A stretch of DNA of 64,000 nt from Diphasiastrum complanatum (taxonomy: Eukaryota; Streptophyta; Lycopodiopsida; Lycopodiales; Lycopodiaceae): the NCBI GenBank assembly GCA_029204225.1, contig CM055106.1:4626858-4690857 (forward strand), given 5' to 3'. Below the pieces are notes generated by a model. The model had not been told where the DNA came from. It did not search any database and saw nothing but the letters and a program-made list of their open reading frames with translations. Of this stretch, positions 1 to 25,546 are shown piece by piece. The position numbers and the translations under genes were made by a program. Each line of letters begins with the position of its first letter. Within the stretch, counting starts at the first letter, position 1.

Positions 1-495
1 CTAGTGCTACCTACTAGTTATATGGAGTCTTGTGGAGTGGCTTAGGATCATTGTTGTACTCTTCTACTCATGGATTTCCAAGGATTGATGGTTCTTCATG
101 GCAAGAAGGCAATGGAGGCTCACTCATGGTGGATTTCAACACATACACTTCACAAGAAGTGAAATATGGAGAAGACATGCAAGCAAGCATTCATCACTTT
201 CATTTGTTACATGTTTGCTACTGTTTTACAAATATTTCAAAGGTGGAAACATGGAAAAATCATTCCATTCCCATTCTATGTTATTCTTCATGTACTATTT
301 TTATCTTGAAATGTAAAATTGATGTAAGAAATAGTGAAACATCCAATATGGACACTATTATCTATATCAATTATGAAGTTTATTGTTTTGTACATATTAG
401 GATCATTGAGAGGAGATCTATTTTTAAGATGGAAATCATTCTTAAGTTAGATCAAAGTAGTGTTGTAAAACTAGCAAGTAAAATTGAAGAGGGAG
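1..495 (+). other. Probable 3' tail of a copia element (non-coding)
   Basis: No conserved protein domain is recognisable. The overlapping reading frames here (30-500 and 98-316) look like chance ORFs. The stretch ends in a purine-rich run (486-495, GAAGAGGGAG) directly before TGTGAAAATTG, which is how the polypurine tract and 3' LTR of plant copia elements usually meet. The call therefore rests on that junction alone. Confidence 0.3.
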
Positions 496-950
496 TGTGA
501 AAATTGTCAACATTTCCTAGCTAGTTTTAGGCCAAATTTGGTATTTTTGGCACATAATTTTGGATCTAACCTTTCACACGTGTGAAAGAGGCCTAGATAC
601 TTTTATTTTAGTATATATTTCATATTGAAGAAGTCTCAAACTTCAAGACCTTTGACATGACACCAAAATTATGTTATTTGGACATATAGGCCAAAATTGG
701 CTATTTTAGGCTACTGGTGCCCTAAAATTGGGTCTTAAGTTCTAAAGAGAGGAGAGAGTCTCATCTCTCTCAACTATATTAGGCTAAAACTCATGGAGAA
801 CAGGTCGGAAAAACCTATTGTATGGCTCATTGAGATCAATAGATCATTGTCATTGTTTCTTCCTCCATTGAGAGCATTGTCTTGTGTATTGTCTTCAAGC
901 TTTTGTGTATGATCTTAAGAGGTTTTCAAAAGTGGTAGGCTACTGTTGGG
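496..950 (+). mobile_element. Putative copia LTR (right end uncertain)
   Basis: Begins with TGTGAAAATTGTCAAC right after a polypurine tract and runs through non-coding AT-rich sequence. I could not find a convincing CA end, so the right border is approximate. Reverse-strand copia coding sequence starts near 926, so the two elements abut or overlap. It could be a solo LTR or the 3' LTR of an element that starts outside the window. Confidence 0.35.
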
Positions 951-2449
951 TGCCCTGTTTGCTGCAATTTTTGGCTGCCATCAGTACCTTTTATTAGTTT
1001 CTTTTGTCTCTTGAATGCTTTGTCAAGTTCATGTGTATCAAAGGTAGCATTAGGATGCTTTGCCATTTCTAGCTTTTGTAGCTTGTTGTGCAAAGATCTT
1101 AGCCAAGTATTTTGGGAGTTTGGATCCATTCAAGATCCACATTTTTCACATTTTTCATTCGATAACGTCACACTCATCCCAACGTATGCTATTCTTGCGA
1201 CTGATAACAAGTCTTGTTGCAGTGTAGACACGAGAAGAACATATTCTAGTCGACGGTCTCTGTCGTTTGTGTTGAGCCACAATGAACCAATACCATTCTC
1301 TGGATGTTTCGATCCGTCTCCAAGAATAATGAATCTTAATGGATCTACACTCCAAAAATCAGACATTATCCGTCTTGATGTAACGAAGCGTGAGGTGGCT
1401 CTTGACTCAAGGATTACCTCTTGCATGTCAGATGTTGATGCTACATACATGTCTGTACACAAATAGGTTGTCGAATTTCTGTCGTTTGACCTTTCTTCGC
1501 CCATCTCTGAGCTCTCTGGCTCTTTGACGTAGGATGAACTGTTATTATTCTCCCGTGTGCCTTGAGGCTACTTGTTCCTTGGGTTCTAGTAGCAGTCCAT
1601 GGTTGCATGACCCTTCTTGTGGCAATGGATACACTCTATCTTTGGATTTAGCCAACACGAATTGACAGTGCGTGTTTGCATCTCATGCATACCTTCTTGT
1701 CGCCATTCTGTTGTCTCGACTCTTCTTTGTTCTTCCATTTGCCTTTGCTGGCTCCTTTTGTTTGTTGGTCTTGGTCATGCTTTCGATCTGACTCCCTCTC
1801 AGGCTTGAATTGCTTCTTTGGCTTCTCCTTGTTGTTGTAGAGAACTTGGTCGGAGGCATCCTTGTGATCAAGGTGCTTTGACTTCTTCTCGAATCTCGAT
1901 CACTACCTTTTTTAGTGTCATAGCTAGATCCTTTGCTAGCAACGTTCGGGTTGTCTGGAAGGATCTTGGTAAAGCTCATAATAGATAAGTGAGCTACTTC
2001 TCTGCTGATACTGCATTCTCTGTTCCAGCGTTGTGCAATAAAAGGAATAGATCCTTCATCTCTCTGATAAAGGAAGTGAGGTCTCTCCCATACCATCGCA
2101 GGTTTGTCAGCTGATCTTCAAGAAGCATGACCTGACTGCGTGATTTCGTCTGAAATCTGGTAAGCAATGTATCTCACATCTCTCTTGTGTTGCAGAGTGT
2201 CGTGAGGTCAAGTGTTAGGCTATCTTTGATGGATGATGACAACAGGGCTACTGCCTTGTCGTTCTTTTCTCTCTATTCTCATAGCTCTTTGCTGGTGGTT
2301 GTAGGGATCTCTTCGGTGCCATCTACCCAGGGAAATAGCCCTTCTCCCTTTAGTATGAGAGAGGTCTTCACCTTCCATGCTAGGAAGTTGGACCCTGATG
2401 AGTCGAGAATTGTGCAGATCTTCGACTGCAAGCTGCTTATTGATGCCAT
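926..2449 (-). pseudogene. Ty1/copia gag-protease remnant, reverse strand
   Basis: Reading the minus strand from an ATG at 2449 gives a typical plant copia Gag (UBN2-like): MASISSLQSKICTILDSSG, then FLAWKVKTSLI, WVDGTEEIP and a downstream LLHNAGTENAVSA stretch. Several in-frame stops and shifts interrupt it. Near 1400-1130 comes the protease and pre-integrase part (SDFWSVDP, GIGSLWLNTN, LLSVARIAYVGMSVT). The protease active-site motif, normally DSGA, reads ESRA, so it is dead. A stop at 1130 is followed by a further open stretch to 926 that I cannot align to any domain. Integrase and reverse transcriptase are missing. It belongs with the binding site at 2556 and the LTR at 2569-3001. Confidence 0.75.
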
Positions 2450-2555
2450 TGTTGTGAAGTGTTCTTCAGTTTGTTTTCTAGCTTCTCGTTCTGAATGCTT
2501 GTCTCCTGGATCTGATAGCTCTTAAGCTATATCAACTCTTGGATATGAGCCTGAA

Positions 2556-2567
2556 GCTCCGATACCA
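2556..2567 (-). other. Primer-binding site of the reverse-strand copia element
   Basis: The minus strand reads TGGTATCGGAGC, one mismatch from TGGTATCAGAGC, the initiator-Met tRNA complement used by plant copia elements. It lies one base from the CA end of the adjoining LTR, the expected spacing. Confidence 0.7.
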
Positions 2568-2568
2568 C

Positions 2569-3001
2569 TGATGACAAAAGTGGAGTTGTAATTTGTTTTA
2601 GCATTCAACAAGATGAAACCAGTGTGCGAAAGGCATAGTAAACGACTGATAACGAACATATATCAATCTGACAATATGGCATTCAATGACATCTAAAATA
2701 AGAAAATCATCTGTATAACATCTATTGCATTATCAGTGAATTTCTTGAGCGTTGTTGTGACAAACCCACACAGCGCATTGGTGTGAGAGGCACTATCTCT
2801 CTCACGAACTATATATATCCGTCTCACTTACTAGTGGACTTCTAGGCGTCGGCTAGCAACATTGTGCTTAGCTCACATTGGCATTTAACCGAATTGATGT
2901 TCAACTTGTTCTCTCATGTTTGATCTGTTTATATAGATAGAGAGAAAAAGGTTTAATCTGATCTGAGATTACAAGAACTATTGATTAAGCACGTCCTAAC
3001 A
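2569..3001 (-). mobile_element. 5' LTR of the reverse-strand copia element
   Basis: On the minus strand the segment starts TGTTAGGACGTGC at 3001 and ends in CA at 2569, immediately before the tRNA-Met binding site. Its length (433 bp) fits a copia LTR. A TATATATA run near 2810-2820 on the minus strand could serve as the promoter. No second LTR of this element was seen, so the element is truncated. Confidence 0.6.
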
Positions 3002-3267
3002 GTGTCCAGATTGTTCATGGAGGGTGACGTCCTCGTACTTTGAAGCGTGAAGATTCGCCGCTTTTTTATCTTCATGTCTTCTTCGTCTTTCGTCCTTGCC
3101 ATTGAGCTTTTCTGGGTCCATAAATATTTCTTCTTCGTGTTCGGGTATCCTCTAGTCAACGAACATTTGACCGTCGTCTTCAGGTCGTCAGTCCTCGAAG
3201 CTTTGGTCTTCGCGTCCAGGCATCTCCCTTGCATTTCTGCAGACTTGAGCTCTAAAGCTAGCAAAGC

Positions 3268-4740
3268 TTTGTGGCTGGAAAAAAATTGTTTCTTTAAATT
3301 GGGACATCCCAATTTCAAATCCATGCTTTCTATGGTCAAATATGCAAAAGCTATTGGCTTACCAAGATCACTTTCCAAAGAGATCAAGCCATGTGAGGCT
3401 TGTGCAATAGCAAAATCACATAAGAAGCCATATACAAGGTGTTCCATCAAGACTACACATCCATTGGAGTTGATACACTCAAATGTACATTTTTCATCAT
3501 CTAAAAGCAAGGGAGGAGCCACTTGCTTTGTTACTTGATGATTTCACAAGATACACATCCTTATATCTTATTTCTTCTAAAGCTATGGTGTATAATTATT
3601 TCCTTATTTTCAAAGCTTGTGTTGAAAAACAATAATCTTACAAAGAAAAATCACCATATGAAGTCTTATTCAACAATAAGCCTAAGGTTGATCACCTTAG
3701 AGTTTTTGGAAGTACTTGCTTTGCTCATATTCCCTTGGAAACAAGGAGGTCAAAGGGATCATGGTTGGGTATTCATCCAACAAAAGGCATATAGAATCTT
3801 TATTCCCTCTACCTCAAAGACGATTGAGAGTAGAGATGTCACTTTTCATGAAGATCAAAAATTCAACTTGGATGAGGCCGAGATCAAGGCATCTCAAAGT
3901 GCATCTCCTATTATCTCTCTTGAAGACAATCATGAAGAGATGGGGTCGAGATTTGAGGAGGAGTCACCTCGAGTTTTCTCACCTAGAAGATCCTTGAGAG
4001 AAGATCCGAGCCCAAGAGGCTCTCATATGTTGACAAAGGCAAGCAAGTGGATCTTGACTCCACTAATTATGCATATTTTATATCACATGAAGAGCCAAAG
4101 GATATCCAAGATGCACTCAACTCAAAAGAGTGGTTTGAAGCAATGAAGCAAGAATATGATGCATTGATCACCAACAACACCTAGGAGCTTGTGGATCGTC
4201 CATCCAACAAGCACATTATTGGATGCAAATGGGTCTTTCAAACCAAGTACAATCAAGATGGAACTATCAACAAACTTAAGGCAAGATTATGTGCAAAAGG
4301 ATTTGCTCAAATCCAAGGACTTGATAATGAAGAAACCTTTGCACCTGTTGCAAAGATGGTGACAATAAGAATCATCATATCCATTGCTTGTTTTTTCAAG
4401 TGGAAGGTGTTCCAATTAGATGTCTCAAATGCTTTTCTAAATGGATATCTAGAAGAAGAAATCTATGTGGAACAACCTCAAGGATTCATCAAAGATGAGT
4501 CCAAAGTTTGCTTGTAATTCAAAAGTCTTTATGGACTTAAGCAAGCACCAAGATCATGGTATGCTAGACTCAATTCTTTCCTTGTCTCACTAGGATTTAT
4601 CCTAAGTGACTATGATCCTTCCATGTATCTAAACTTTTATGCTAGTGATATTGTCATTCTTCTAATTTATGTTGATGATATTATCCTAAGTGGAAGTTGT
4701 ATTAATTTAGTTAAAGATAAACATTTATCTATCTTTTGTA
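3268..4740 (+). pseudogene. Ty1/copia pol remnant (pre-integrase, integrase, RT)
   Basis: A frame-shifted copia polyprotein. It starts at the pre-integrase zinc motif (KLGHPNFKSML, CEACAIAKSHKKPY, PLELIHSNVHF, 3290-3500). A short decayed integrase core follows, then a linker with SRDVTFHEDQKFN near 3820. The copia RT (RVT_2 family) begins around 4180 with ELVDRPSNKHIIGCKWVFQTKY, followed by KARLCAKGFAQIQGLD, QLDVSNAFLNGYLEEEIYVEQP and SLYGLKQAPRSWYARL. The catalytic YVDD survives near 4670. Stops at 3537 and 4515 and several shifts break it, and RNase H is lost after about 4740. It is on the opposite strand to the copia piece on its left, so it is a separate insertion. Confidence 0.85.
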
Positions 4741-6790
4741 TAAACAAGAACTCCAAAGGTAAAACATCGAAATTGTTACAACATAAATCTATTCCTCCTA
4801 TATATATGTACGAATTCTATTATCAACCTCTTTGGGCACATAGGAGACATGATGCTTGTTTGATTATTATGGATACATTTTATTCATAGGAGAGCAATGA
4901 GCACATTTATTCTTGACCGAGGCTTTCTAAATGTATGAAAATTCTCATCCATACCCACTTAATCTAGAAGTTTCTATATTCATTTCAAAGTTTTAAAAGC
5001 TTGTCTATACATGGCATTGAAGTATTCGTGTATGTGACTCATATCACTAGTCATGGGGTCGACTATCGTAGTTTAAAAGATAGTTCCGGATTCTTGTTTG
5101 ACCTTTTAGCAAAAGTTGAGATCAACATTTATGTTTATTTGAATATAGGTAAGTTAGTTATAACAATAGCAATAAGGGTGTTTCTTTATTTTTACTAGCA
5201 TCATGTTACAATCTCTTTTTTTATTTTTGGTCCAAGCATAAGGTCAAGTGCAACAAATACAATAACAGTTTAAGATTATTGTGGATGGATAGATACCTTG
5301 ACATGTTGAGTTTGACAACGGACTAGATGTTTATTTGTTTTGCACATTGTATAGGATCATTATAAGACTAAGAAATTGACTCCATAACATTATGTTCTGT
5401 CTTTTATCTTGCAAAAGCTTAGCATATTCAATTGTTGCCTCCAACTTCATGGGTACTACTAGAGCATGTAACACTTTCCGTGTTGGTACGTTGTGCAGAC
5501 CCTATGATGTTGAGCTTCCCTGAAACCATGAGTTCCTTCCTACCAACACCGATCTTTCAAGTGCAACTTCAACATAGCAACCAAACTCAACAATAGATAT
5601 AATATTTAGTATAGAGAGATAGTAGGCCTATTGACAAGGCCACATGGATTCTATTGATGTTTTTGTACACACTCCATTATTACAAGACCACATGCCAACT
5701 CATGCTACTGCCATTCAAATGCATCCCACATGGATACTCAGCCTTACTCATGGGAGCTCTCATTTAAAATTACTAGTATAAACATCACTTGTCATCAATA
5801 CAACACATGTTTTATTGCCCACATTGAGAACAATGTTTCTATTGGTAGGGCAGTATTATGGACATGAATACAAACATATTGATTTGAAACTTACCTTGAG
5901 CATTATGAAAATTATATATGGCCCTATTTTGCATGCTTTTCAGTCATGTGCCTTTCCATACTTTCTAGAGGCTCATTGGACAAATTCTATAACTAGCAGA
6001 TCCCTTTGAGTGGACAAAGTTGCGGTACATCAACCTTAACTCTTATTTGTTACCTTCATCTTCTTGGATGATTCTCCTAAGGGCCTTGGGAACTATACGA
6101 GTAGAGTAACTCTCAGGCATTCCACAGTCGATTGGTTTGGTGCTCGAGTCCTTGTAAGAGGCTCACCAATCTACTGCAATTCTTTGTGAAACATTTGTGC
6201 TTACTCTCTTCGGCAACTCTTGATATTCAAACAATATTTTCTGGTTGATTTTGTTATGCACTTTGTCACATCTACTTGTATATACGTTTCTTTGATCTTT
6301 TCATAGCAGTAAAAGAGGAAATTTTGTCTAGAAAAAGCTTTACATCAATCACAACATGCGTAGGTTGCTCAAAATCCTCAATTTGCAGTAAAATCTACAG
6401 CTTCAAAGAAGGCCGTTAAACCAAAAGACATGCAAGTTTATCTCCACTCTTTTACTATGTTTTGACTTCCAAATGTTGTATATCACAAGACATGAAACAT
6501 CCTGATTCTCAGAAGCAATTGACCAACTGATTGAAACTTACTACATTCGAATGTATATATATTCTCCATGGTGTAAAAGAAATAATGAGAATATTGTTTT
6601 GATCAAGTTTGCTATTGGTGTGATCAAAAGATTTCAACTTCAACAGACGTCTACAAAGAAGTTTTGCTGCTTCTGTACCTTATTACTGCTGGTATTCACA
6701 ATAGTAAGCTACTACTTTGCGATTTGGATATCATGTTGGCTATTCACTTCACTTTGCTAATATGCCTCATGTGCACCTGGTTCCAAGCTT
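4741..6790. other. Anonymous AT-rich intergenic sequence
   Basis: No conserved domain, exon chain or terminal repeat could be recognised on either strand. The short reading frames at 5001, 5815 and 6551 lack family features and look like chance ORFs. Confidence 0.4.
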
Positions 6791-6792
6791 AG

Positions 6793-7676
6793 CTAGACAA
6801 TTAGACGTATTAGAGAACTTGCTGAAAAAGACTCAGTTCTGAAAGAAAAACGCTTCACTGAGCGAGATTTTTTAGTGAAAAAATTGACAATTTCTGTTGC
6901 TGATGACAGGCTGACTCTTTTAGACAAAAAACCTGCATCATGCAGATAGGAGACAGATGCAAATGTTAAATATTCCAGATGAATAGATGTGGAATTGATA
7001 GACATTGAAAGACGAGCTTTAGTACATATAGACAAGACACATGCAAAAAATTTTATCTGAGGTTCAGTCAACTCCAAATTGGGGAGTCCTGGGGAAAAGG
7101 CACATACGGTAAACAAATAGCTTCCCTCTGTAGCTGCAAGTTCTATTCCTCCAGTTTTAGGGTCGTTTGATACTTTTGTTTCTATACAATCAAGAGTGGC
7201 CCATCTTCCTTCCTCTATCTGCATCGACTGATATTCCCAACAATTTGTGTTTGTTTCATCTTTTATACTTCGATGTTAGGATAGTACCCAACATAACCAA
7301 GGAGACCGGCTATCTTCAACCCAATGGAGTCCACTCACAAAGTCTTAGAGAAGCAATTCAATCATGCATAGCATGGATCAAATACCATTTACTTCATTCG
7401 TATTTCCACCTCCATCTGTTCCATCACATCACGATTCACTTGCATGATCACCATCCATTCAAGAGCAGCAATTTGGAGATTTACCAGTTTACATCTCCAG
7501 TTATGCCAAGCTTTTCTTCTTTTATCGATCACTTGGTTCCTCCATTGTTTCCCTGTCCACAATTTCCGTTGAAGGACCCTTTCCAAGCTCCAGTTCCTCC
7601 TCCATCACCTGCATCAGTCAATCACTCTGGAGTCTGCACAACATTTCATAATTTTGGTAATCTTGAAAAAAAATGA
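6793..7676. other. Unassigned overlapping ORFs, possible decayed gene fragments
   Basis: A 143-codon minus-strand frame (7224-6793) overlaps the plus-strand frame 7167-7676, whose C-terminal part is proline- and phenylalanine-rich. The plus strand also shows a short charged stretch near 6810-6930 (EKDSVLKEKRFTERDFLVKK) that looks like coiled coil but is broken by stops. I recognise no family in any of these. They lie just downstream of the TITAN-like gene and could be a decayed host gene or a transposon cargo piece. Confidence 0.2.
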
Positions 7677-8908
7677 TGAACAAACTTCATAAAAAATTGG
7701 TTGCATCATCTGAACACTTGCTTTTAAGATCATCTCATGAATGATTCTGAAAAGATTCACTCTACCATTACCTACATAAATGGTCTTGCAGCCCAGAGTT
7801 GCACAGAAACACGTTTCTGAAACTGCGTTTCTGGCATAGAAACGTGTGGAAAAAAAAAGATAATATAGTTTTGTTTTTTTACAATTGAGGGGGCCATTTA
7901 GTTATGATGTTACAATGGGTATAATGATGTTGATCTAGTGTCCAAAATGCTATTTAGAGATTTTGCCAAATTTAAAATGAGTTTGCTAAGTTCAGGCCTT
8001 CAAGGCAATGAGATAAAACAGGACAAGGCAAAAAAAAAGGTCGTATTGTGAACGATCCTCGATAAAGCTTCTAGAGGGCAAATAATTGGCCTTTTAGCAA
8101 TGGGAACAAATTAGGACTGGGCAAGAGGGATCATGACGGGTACGTAGTGGGACATTCTAATTTTTTTTATAATTTTATATTGAAGGAGCTAAAGCGTAAA
8201 TCTAGGAGTTAATGCACCTGAACTGGACCATCCTGTACCCGAAACATTCGGCAACCTATACAGATGTGTTGCCCTTAACTAGAGTTTTCATCTGATACCC
8301 ACCCATATTGCCCACAAAAAAATCAGAAAAGAAAGTACAAAAATTTTCATTCTTTTCAATTGCTACTGTCCTATTTATAGATCAGCATTTCTACATTTGG
8401 CAGCAGCTTACTACTGCCTTAAATTGTTTACCAACAATGGTCACGTTGTCGTTTTGAGGACAGTGATTCACATGCATTGTCACAATAATTACTTGGGTAT
8501 TTGTTATAGCTTGAACCTTAGACCATGTGATAAGGGCACACTTGAAACCCTTCATAAGTACTGAGATAAATTGATATATTAGTGATTTGCGGAGCAGGTG
8601 GTTCAATACCTGTTTTCTTAATTTTTAAAATAAACGTTCCAACCCAGTACATTCCAGAACGTACAGTACCTTCCGGCCCAAAAGGGTCGGAACGGGTTTC
8701 TAAGCTCACAGGGTATCGTATTGGAAACTGAGACGTTGACCTTCACAAGAGCACTCAAAGCACAAAGAATAACAGCATCATCCCAACCTATCAGATAGTG
8801 ACTCGATAGACTTTTAAAAGCACAAAATTCAAGAAAAAAAGGTTCAAGCTCTGCATCAGCTGAGCACTAAAAAATAGAAAGCCAAACCTTCAATTTTAGA
8901 AAAAATGG
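7677..8908. other. Non-coding sequence downstream of the TITAN-like gene
   Basis: No gene is recognisable. The only structure seen is a perfect 10-bp inverted repeat, ACACGTTTCT at 7809-7818 against AGAAACGTGT at 7838-7847, with a 19-nt loop. The part next to 8908 probably contains the 3' UTR of the minus-strand gene. Confidence 0.4.
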
Positions 8909-22250
<13,342 letters not shown>

Positions 22251-23409
22251 CTACGGCTATCACAAGGAGCTACCCTAAGCCAGCCTTATGTTCGTCAGAG
22301 TCAGTAGACAGGAAATGTAATCACGTCCTTTCCTTGAACCTGAATGGAAGCTGAATGAGAGAGAGAGAGAGAGAGAGAGAATGTAGGCTGTTGTGGAGAA
22401 ATAATCGTGCATTTTAATTGGGCCAGGTCTGCCCTAAATCTTTGTTTACTTGCAACTGACGTTTCGTGAGTGGGAAGGGAATGAAATTTATAGAAAGAGA
22501 ATGAAATTTCTAGAAAGAGTAAAACAACGAAGGTGATTGATCAGTGACAAAGAGAGGGAGAGAGGAGGAAGCTGTTCCGTGCTGCTGTGAGAGAGAGAGA
22601 GAGAGAAAAGAGATGGTGAGAGAGAAGATATGGTGAGAGAGAGAGGGAAAAGAGATGGTGAGAGAGAGCGTAGAGAGAGAGAGTGGTAAGAGAGACGGTG
22701 AGATCGTGAGTTTTTTTAAATACTTTTTAGGGTTAGGGTTAGGAGTTTGTAGAGAGTAAAATAGCCAGAATGTTAACAGAACGAGTTTTGTCTCTTCTCA
22801 TTGGTCCACGTTTGCCCTAAAACGTATTTGATGGGAAGGCGTTGAAGTGAGGTTGAAAGGCGATGGAGAGAGAGAGAGAGAGAGAAACTTCTGGAAAGAA
22901 TTATCGAGAGAGAGAGAAACTTCAGGAGAGCATTTTCGAGAGAGAGAGACCGCGAGCAGTGAATCCAGCTGAGAGAGAGAGACAGTATGAGCGGGAGGGA
23001 GTAAGCTGCGTCTGCTTCGCCTCAGAGGATCCCCAATTGCAGGTAGAGGAGCGTCAATGTGACTTGCATAACCAATGAGAGATTTTGACAGCAGTGGATT
23101 GATTTAGGCAAGAGAAGCTCTGGCTATGGTGTGACAGAATCTGCAAGTCTTTCTCCTTTGCCTTCTCCATGCCCTGACCAATTAACCAATCATTCTTTTT
23201 ATTGTCTCTTGGATCATCTGCACTTTCAGATTGCATGTGCTCCTTCCTCTCTCAATAAGCCCCTTCTTCACTTTTGTCACATTTCCTCAAGATGAATCCA
23301 GAAAGATGAACTCCGTGATTAGCGAGGGACAGAGAATGTGTGCAATAGAGAGGAGAGTTGAGTTTATTCATGTTCAATCAGGCTGTTTTCTGGTGCTTCG
23401 GGAGGAGCA

Positions 23410-23464
<55 letters not shown>

Positions 23465-23900
23465 CGCTGCTGGGAGGACGAGCAGTTGAGTGATAGGCGA
23501 GAGAGAGCGCGGGACGAGCAGATAGGGGAGAGAGTATATGTGGAGAGGTTTTTTTTGGGTTTAAGATTTTTTAGGGTTAGGATTTTTTAGGATTTCGAAT
23601 TTGAAAAATAGCAATAATGTGAGGTGTTAGAGAGAGATCGCTTTCTTAGCCATAGAGAGAGAGAGAGAGCTTTCTTAGACAACGCGTTTAGGAGCTTTTC
23701 ATTGGTCCACGGTTGCCCTAAAATGCATTTGAAGAGATTTGAAAATCAGTTGAAGTAAAATAACAAGCGCTTTTAGAAATTTCTAGAAAGAAAAACTTTT
23801 AGAAGGAAAAGTTTTTAGAGAGAGAAAATATAAAATCACGAGATGGCAAGAGAGATAAAGAGAGGAGAGAGAAAGAAAAAAAGCAGGGTCGAATGGAGGT
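22251..23900 (-). promoter_or_regulatory. GA-rich upstream region of the TITAN-like gene with heat-shock-type motifs
   Basis: The 1.65 kb before the start codon is full of (GA)n runs (22359-22380, 22866-22886, 23412-23461 and shorter ones). Three perfect GAAnnTTCnnGAA motifs lie at 22503-22515, 22884-22896 and 23776-23788, with imperfect ones at 22483 and 22916. A block ATTGGTCCACG-TTGCCCTAAAA occurs at 22800 and 23701, with a weaker form at 22417. Its reverse contains a CCAAT box facing the gene. Telomere-like TTTTTAGGGTTAGG strings sit at 22724-22743 and 23567-23582. GAAnnTTCnnGAA is the known heat-shock-factor consensus and GA runs are bound by plant BPC proteins. That they regulate this gene is inference. 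Confidence 0.4.
23412..23461 (+). repeat. (GA)n microsatellite
   Basis: Pure GA tract of about 50 bp, the longest of several in the GA-rich upstream region. Confidence 0.97.
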
Positions 23901-24135
23901 AGGAGGGAATATTTTCTCCTACCTCTCGAAGTTAGCTCTGGCTTCGGAAGTGAAAACAGTCAACCTTCGAAGGCAGGCCAACCTCTGGTGACAACCTCTG
24001 CTAGCTGGCAGAAACATTGATGACACATAAAAGCGGAGATAGCACTCTCTCTACCTCCGACATGTGGCCTACCCCCACATTTCTGGAGGCTGCCACCAGA
24101 GGCAACAACCGATGGCAACCTGTCATGTGGCCCAA

Positions 24136-24137
<2 letters not shown>

Positions 24138-24185
<48 letters not shown>
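24138..24185 (+). repeat. (GA)n microsatellite
   Basis: Pure GA tract of about 48 bp, about 230 bp left of the copia LTR at 24420. Confidence 0.97.
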
Positions 24186-24188
<3 letters not shown>

Positions 24189-24419
24189 GGTGGTCCATAT
24201 TTGGAAAGACATAGAGGAGAAAGAAATCTTGCCCACATGAGAGTTTTTGCACCCTGTTTTTTGGCTGTGCGCCAAGAATTAGCTGAAAGAGGTAAGTAGT
24301 CCTTGGCTGTGTAAAAATGCACATCCTGGTTGTGTTGCCACAACCAAGAACTAAATCAATTGTTAGGCACTGACTCACAAATTTGTCCCATGTGGCCAAA
24401 AGCCAGTTCATGGCTACAC

Positions 24420-25360
24420 TGTTGGATTATTCTACTATCGGAAGTGATTCATCCGAAATCGATCTTTAATCTACATTCATTCATTTATGCAGTTTTATTC
24501 ATATTTTTACACAGTCTGCAGAAATACTTGGGAATCACTCAACGGGTGGCTCCAACATATCGGACGACTTCAACAAACTATCGGAGAAGTCGAAGACGTC
24601 AAAGGAAGATAGTTATTGTTTCTACTTGTTATGAAGTTACGACTTGCCCTAACCGCTTTGCAAGTAAATTTCTAGGAAGGCCTTACTGAATGGATGACAG
24701 CACATTATTGCTAGTTGTCAATTACGACCTATGACCTAATTAAGCTGACCTAATTGGATAAGCTTAAATTGTCTTAGTATAAATAATTGATCATTAAGGA
24801 AACACGAGACATAGTGAGAAGAATAGAACACGAGTAAGAGTACTTCTTTTCAAGAGACTCATAGTTCTATCATTCTGATGTTTTGAAGATTGTTATTAGC
24901 ACTTACTGCTTATCAGCGGAAGTGCATTAGACAGACTTATCAGTTACTTAGAGATGGTTTAGAGTACATGATTTCATCCGCTATTGTTTTGTGCTCATCA
25001 TCATCTGACTTCGTACATGCTACTTACTGAATCAATCCATCTTCTTATTGCGTTCAATATTATGTCAGAATATATGTAGTTATCAGTAACTGATAAATGT
25101 CTTTTTATTTCGTCTGATTTATACTGCAATATCTTACACATTACTTCACTCTATGATTGTTTGGCTACAAAATCACTTTAGTACTAATGATTTCAAAGTT
25201 AGTTGCTAAAAGATCAAACGTGATGATTGTCATGATAGCTTTGTTTGATTTCTGATAGGCGTAGTCATGCATAAGGAAGAAGGATCATTCTGTTGCGCTC
25301 GATTGGTCATCTATAGACTTCGACTTATGGACGACTCCTCTTCCATTACTTCTTCCAACA
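24420..25360 (+). mobile_element. 5' LTR of a Ty1/copia element
   Basis: Starts TGTTGGATTATTC and ends CTTCCAACA, so the ends form a perfect 6-bp inverted repeat (TGTTGG/CCAACA). It is followed at once by a tRNA-Met primer-binding site. A TATAAATA box at 24778-24785 is well placed as the promoter. Length is 941 bp. The LTR that starts at 63729 belongs to the same family (same TGTTGGATTATTCT start and a shared TTTTTACACA(G/A)TCT(G/A)CAGAAATAC block). Confidence 0.85.
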
Positions 25361-25376
25361 TGGTATCAGAGCGATA
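25361..25376 (+). other. Copia primer-binding site
   Basis: TGGTATCAGAGCGATA directly after the LTR. TGGTATCAGAGC is the exact complement of the plant initiator-Met tRNA 3' end. Further TATCAGAGC-like and TATTAGAGC words follow in the leader (25395-25445). Confidence 0.85.
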
Positions 25377-25546
25377 TCAATAGATACTTTTCATGGTATT
25401 AGAGCTCTATACTCTTCATAGTATTAGAGCCATATCTATTCTTCAATAAGTGGTATCAAATTTTAGTATCAGATAATTGATTTCCAATTGTCACGTCACA
25501 CGGTATCGTTCTTAAGTCATTGATTTATCGATAGACTAACTTCCAG

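Noticed and set aside
6793-7224. Minus-strand ORF as a further exon of the TITAN-like gene
   Set aside because: Its sequence does not resemble the family C-terminus, which is already complete in exon 5.
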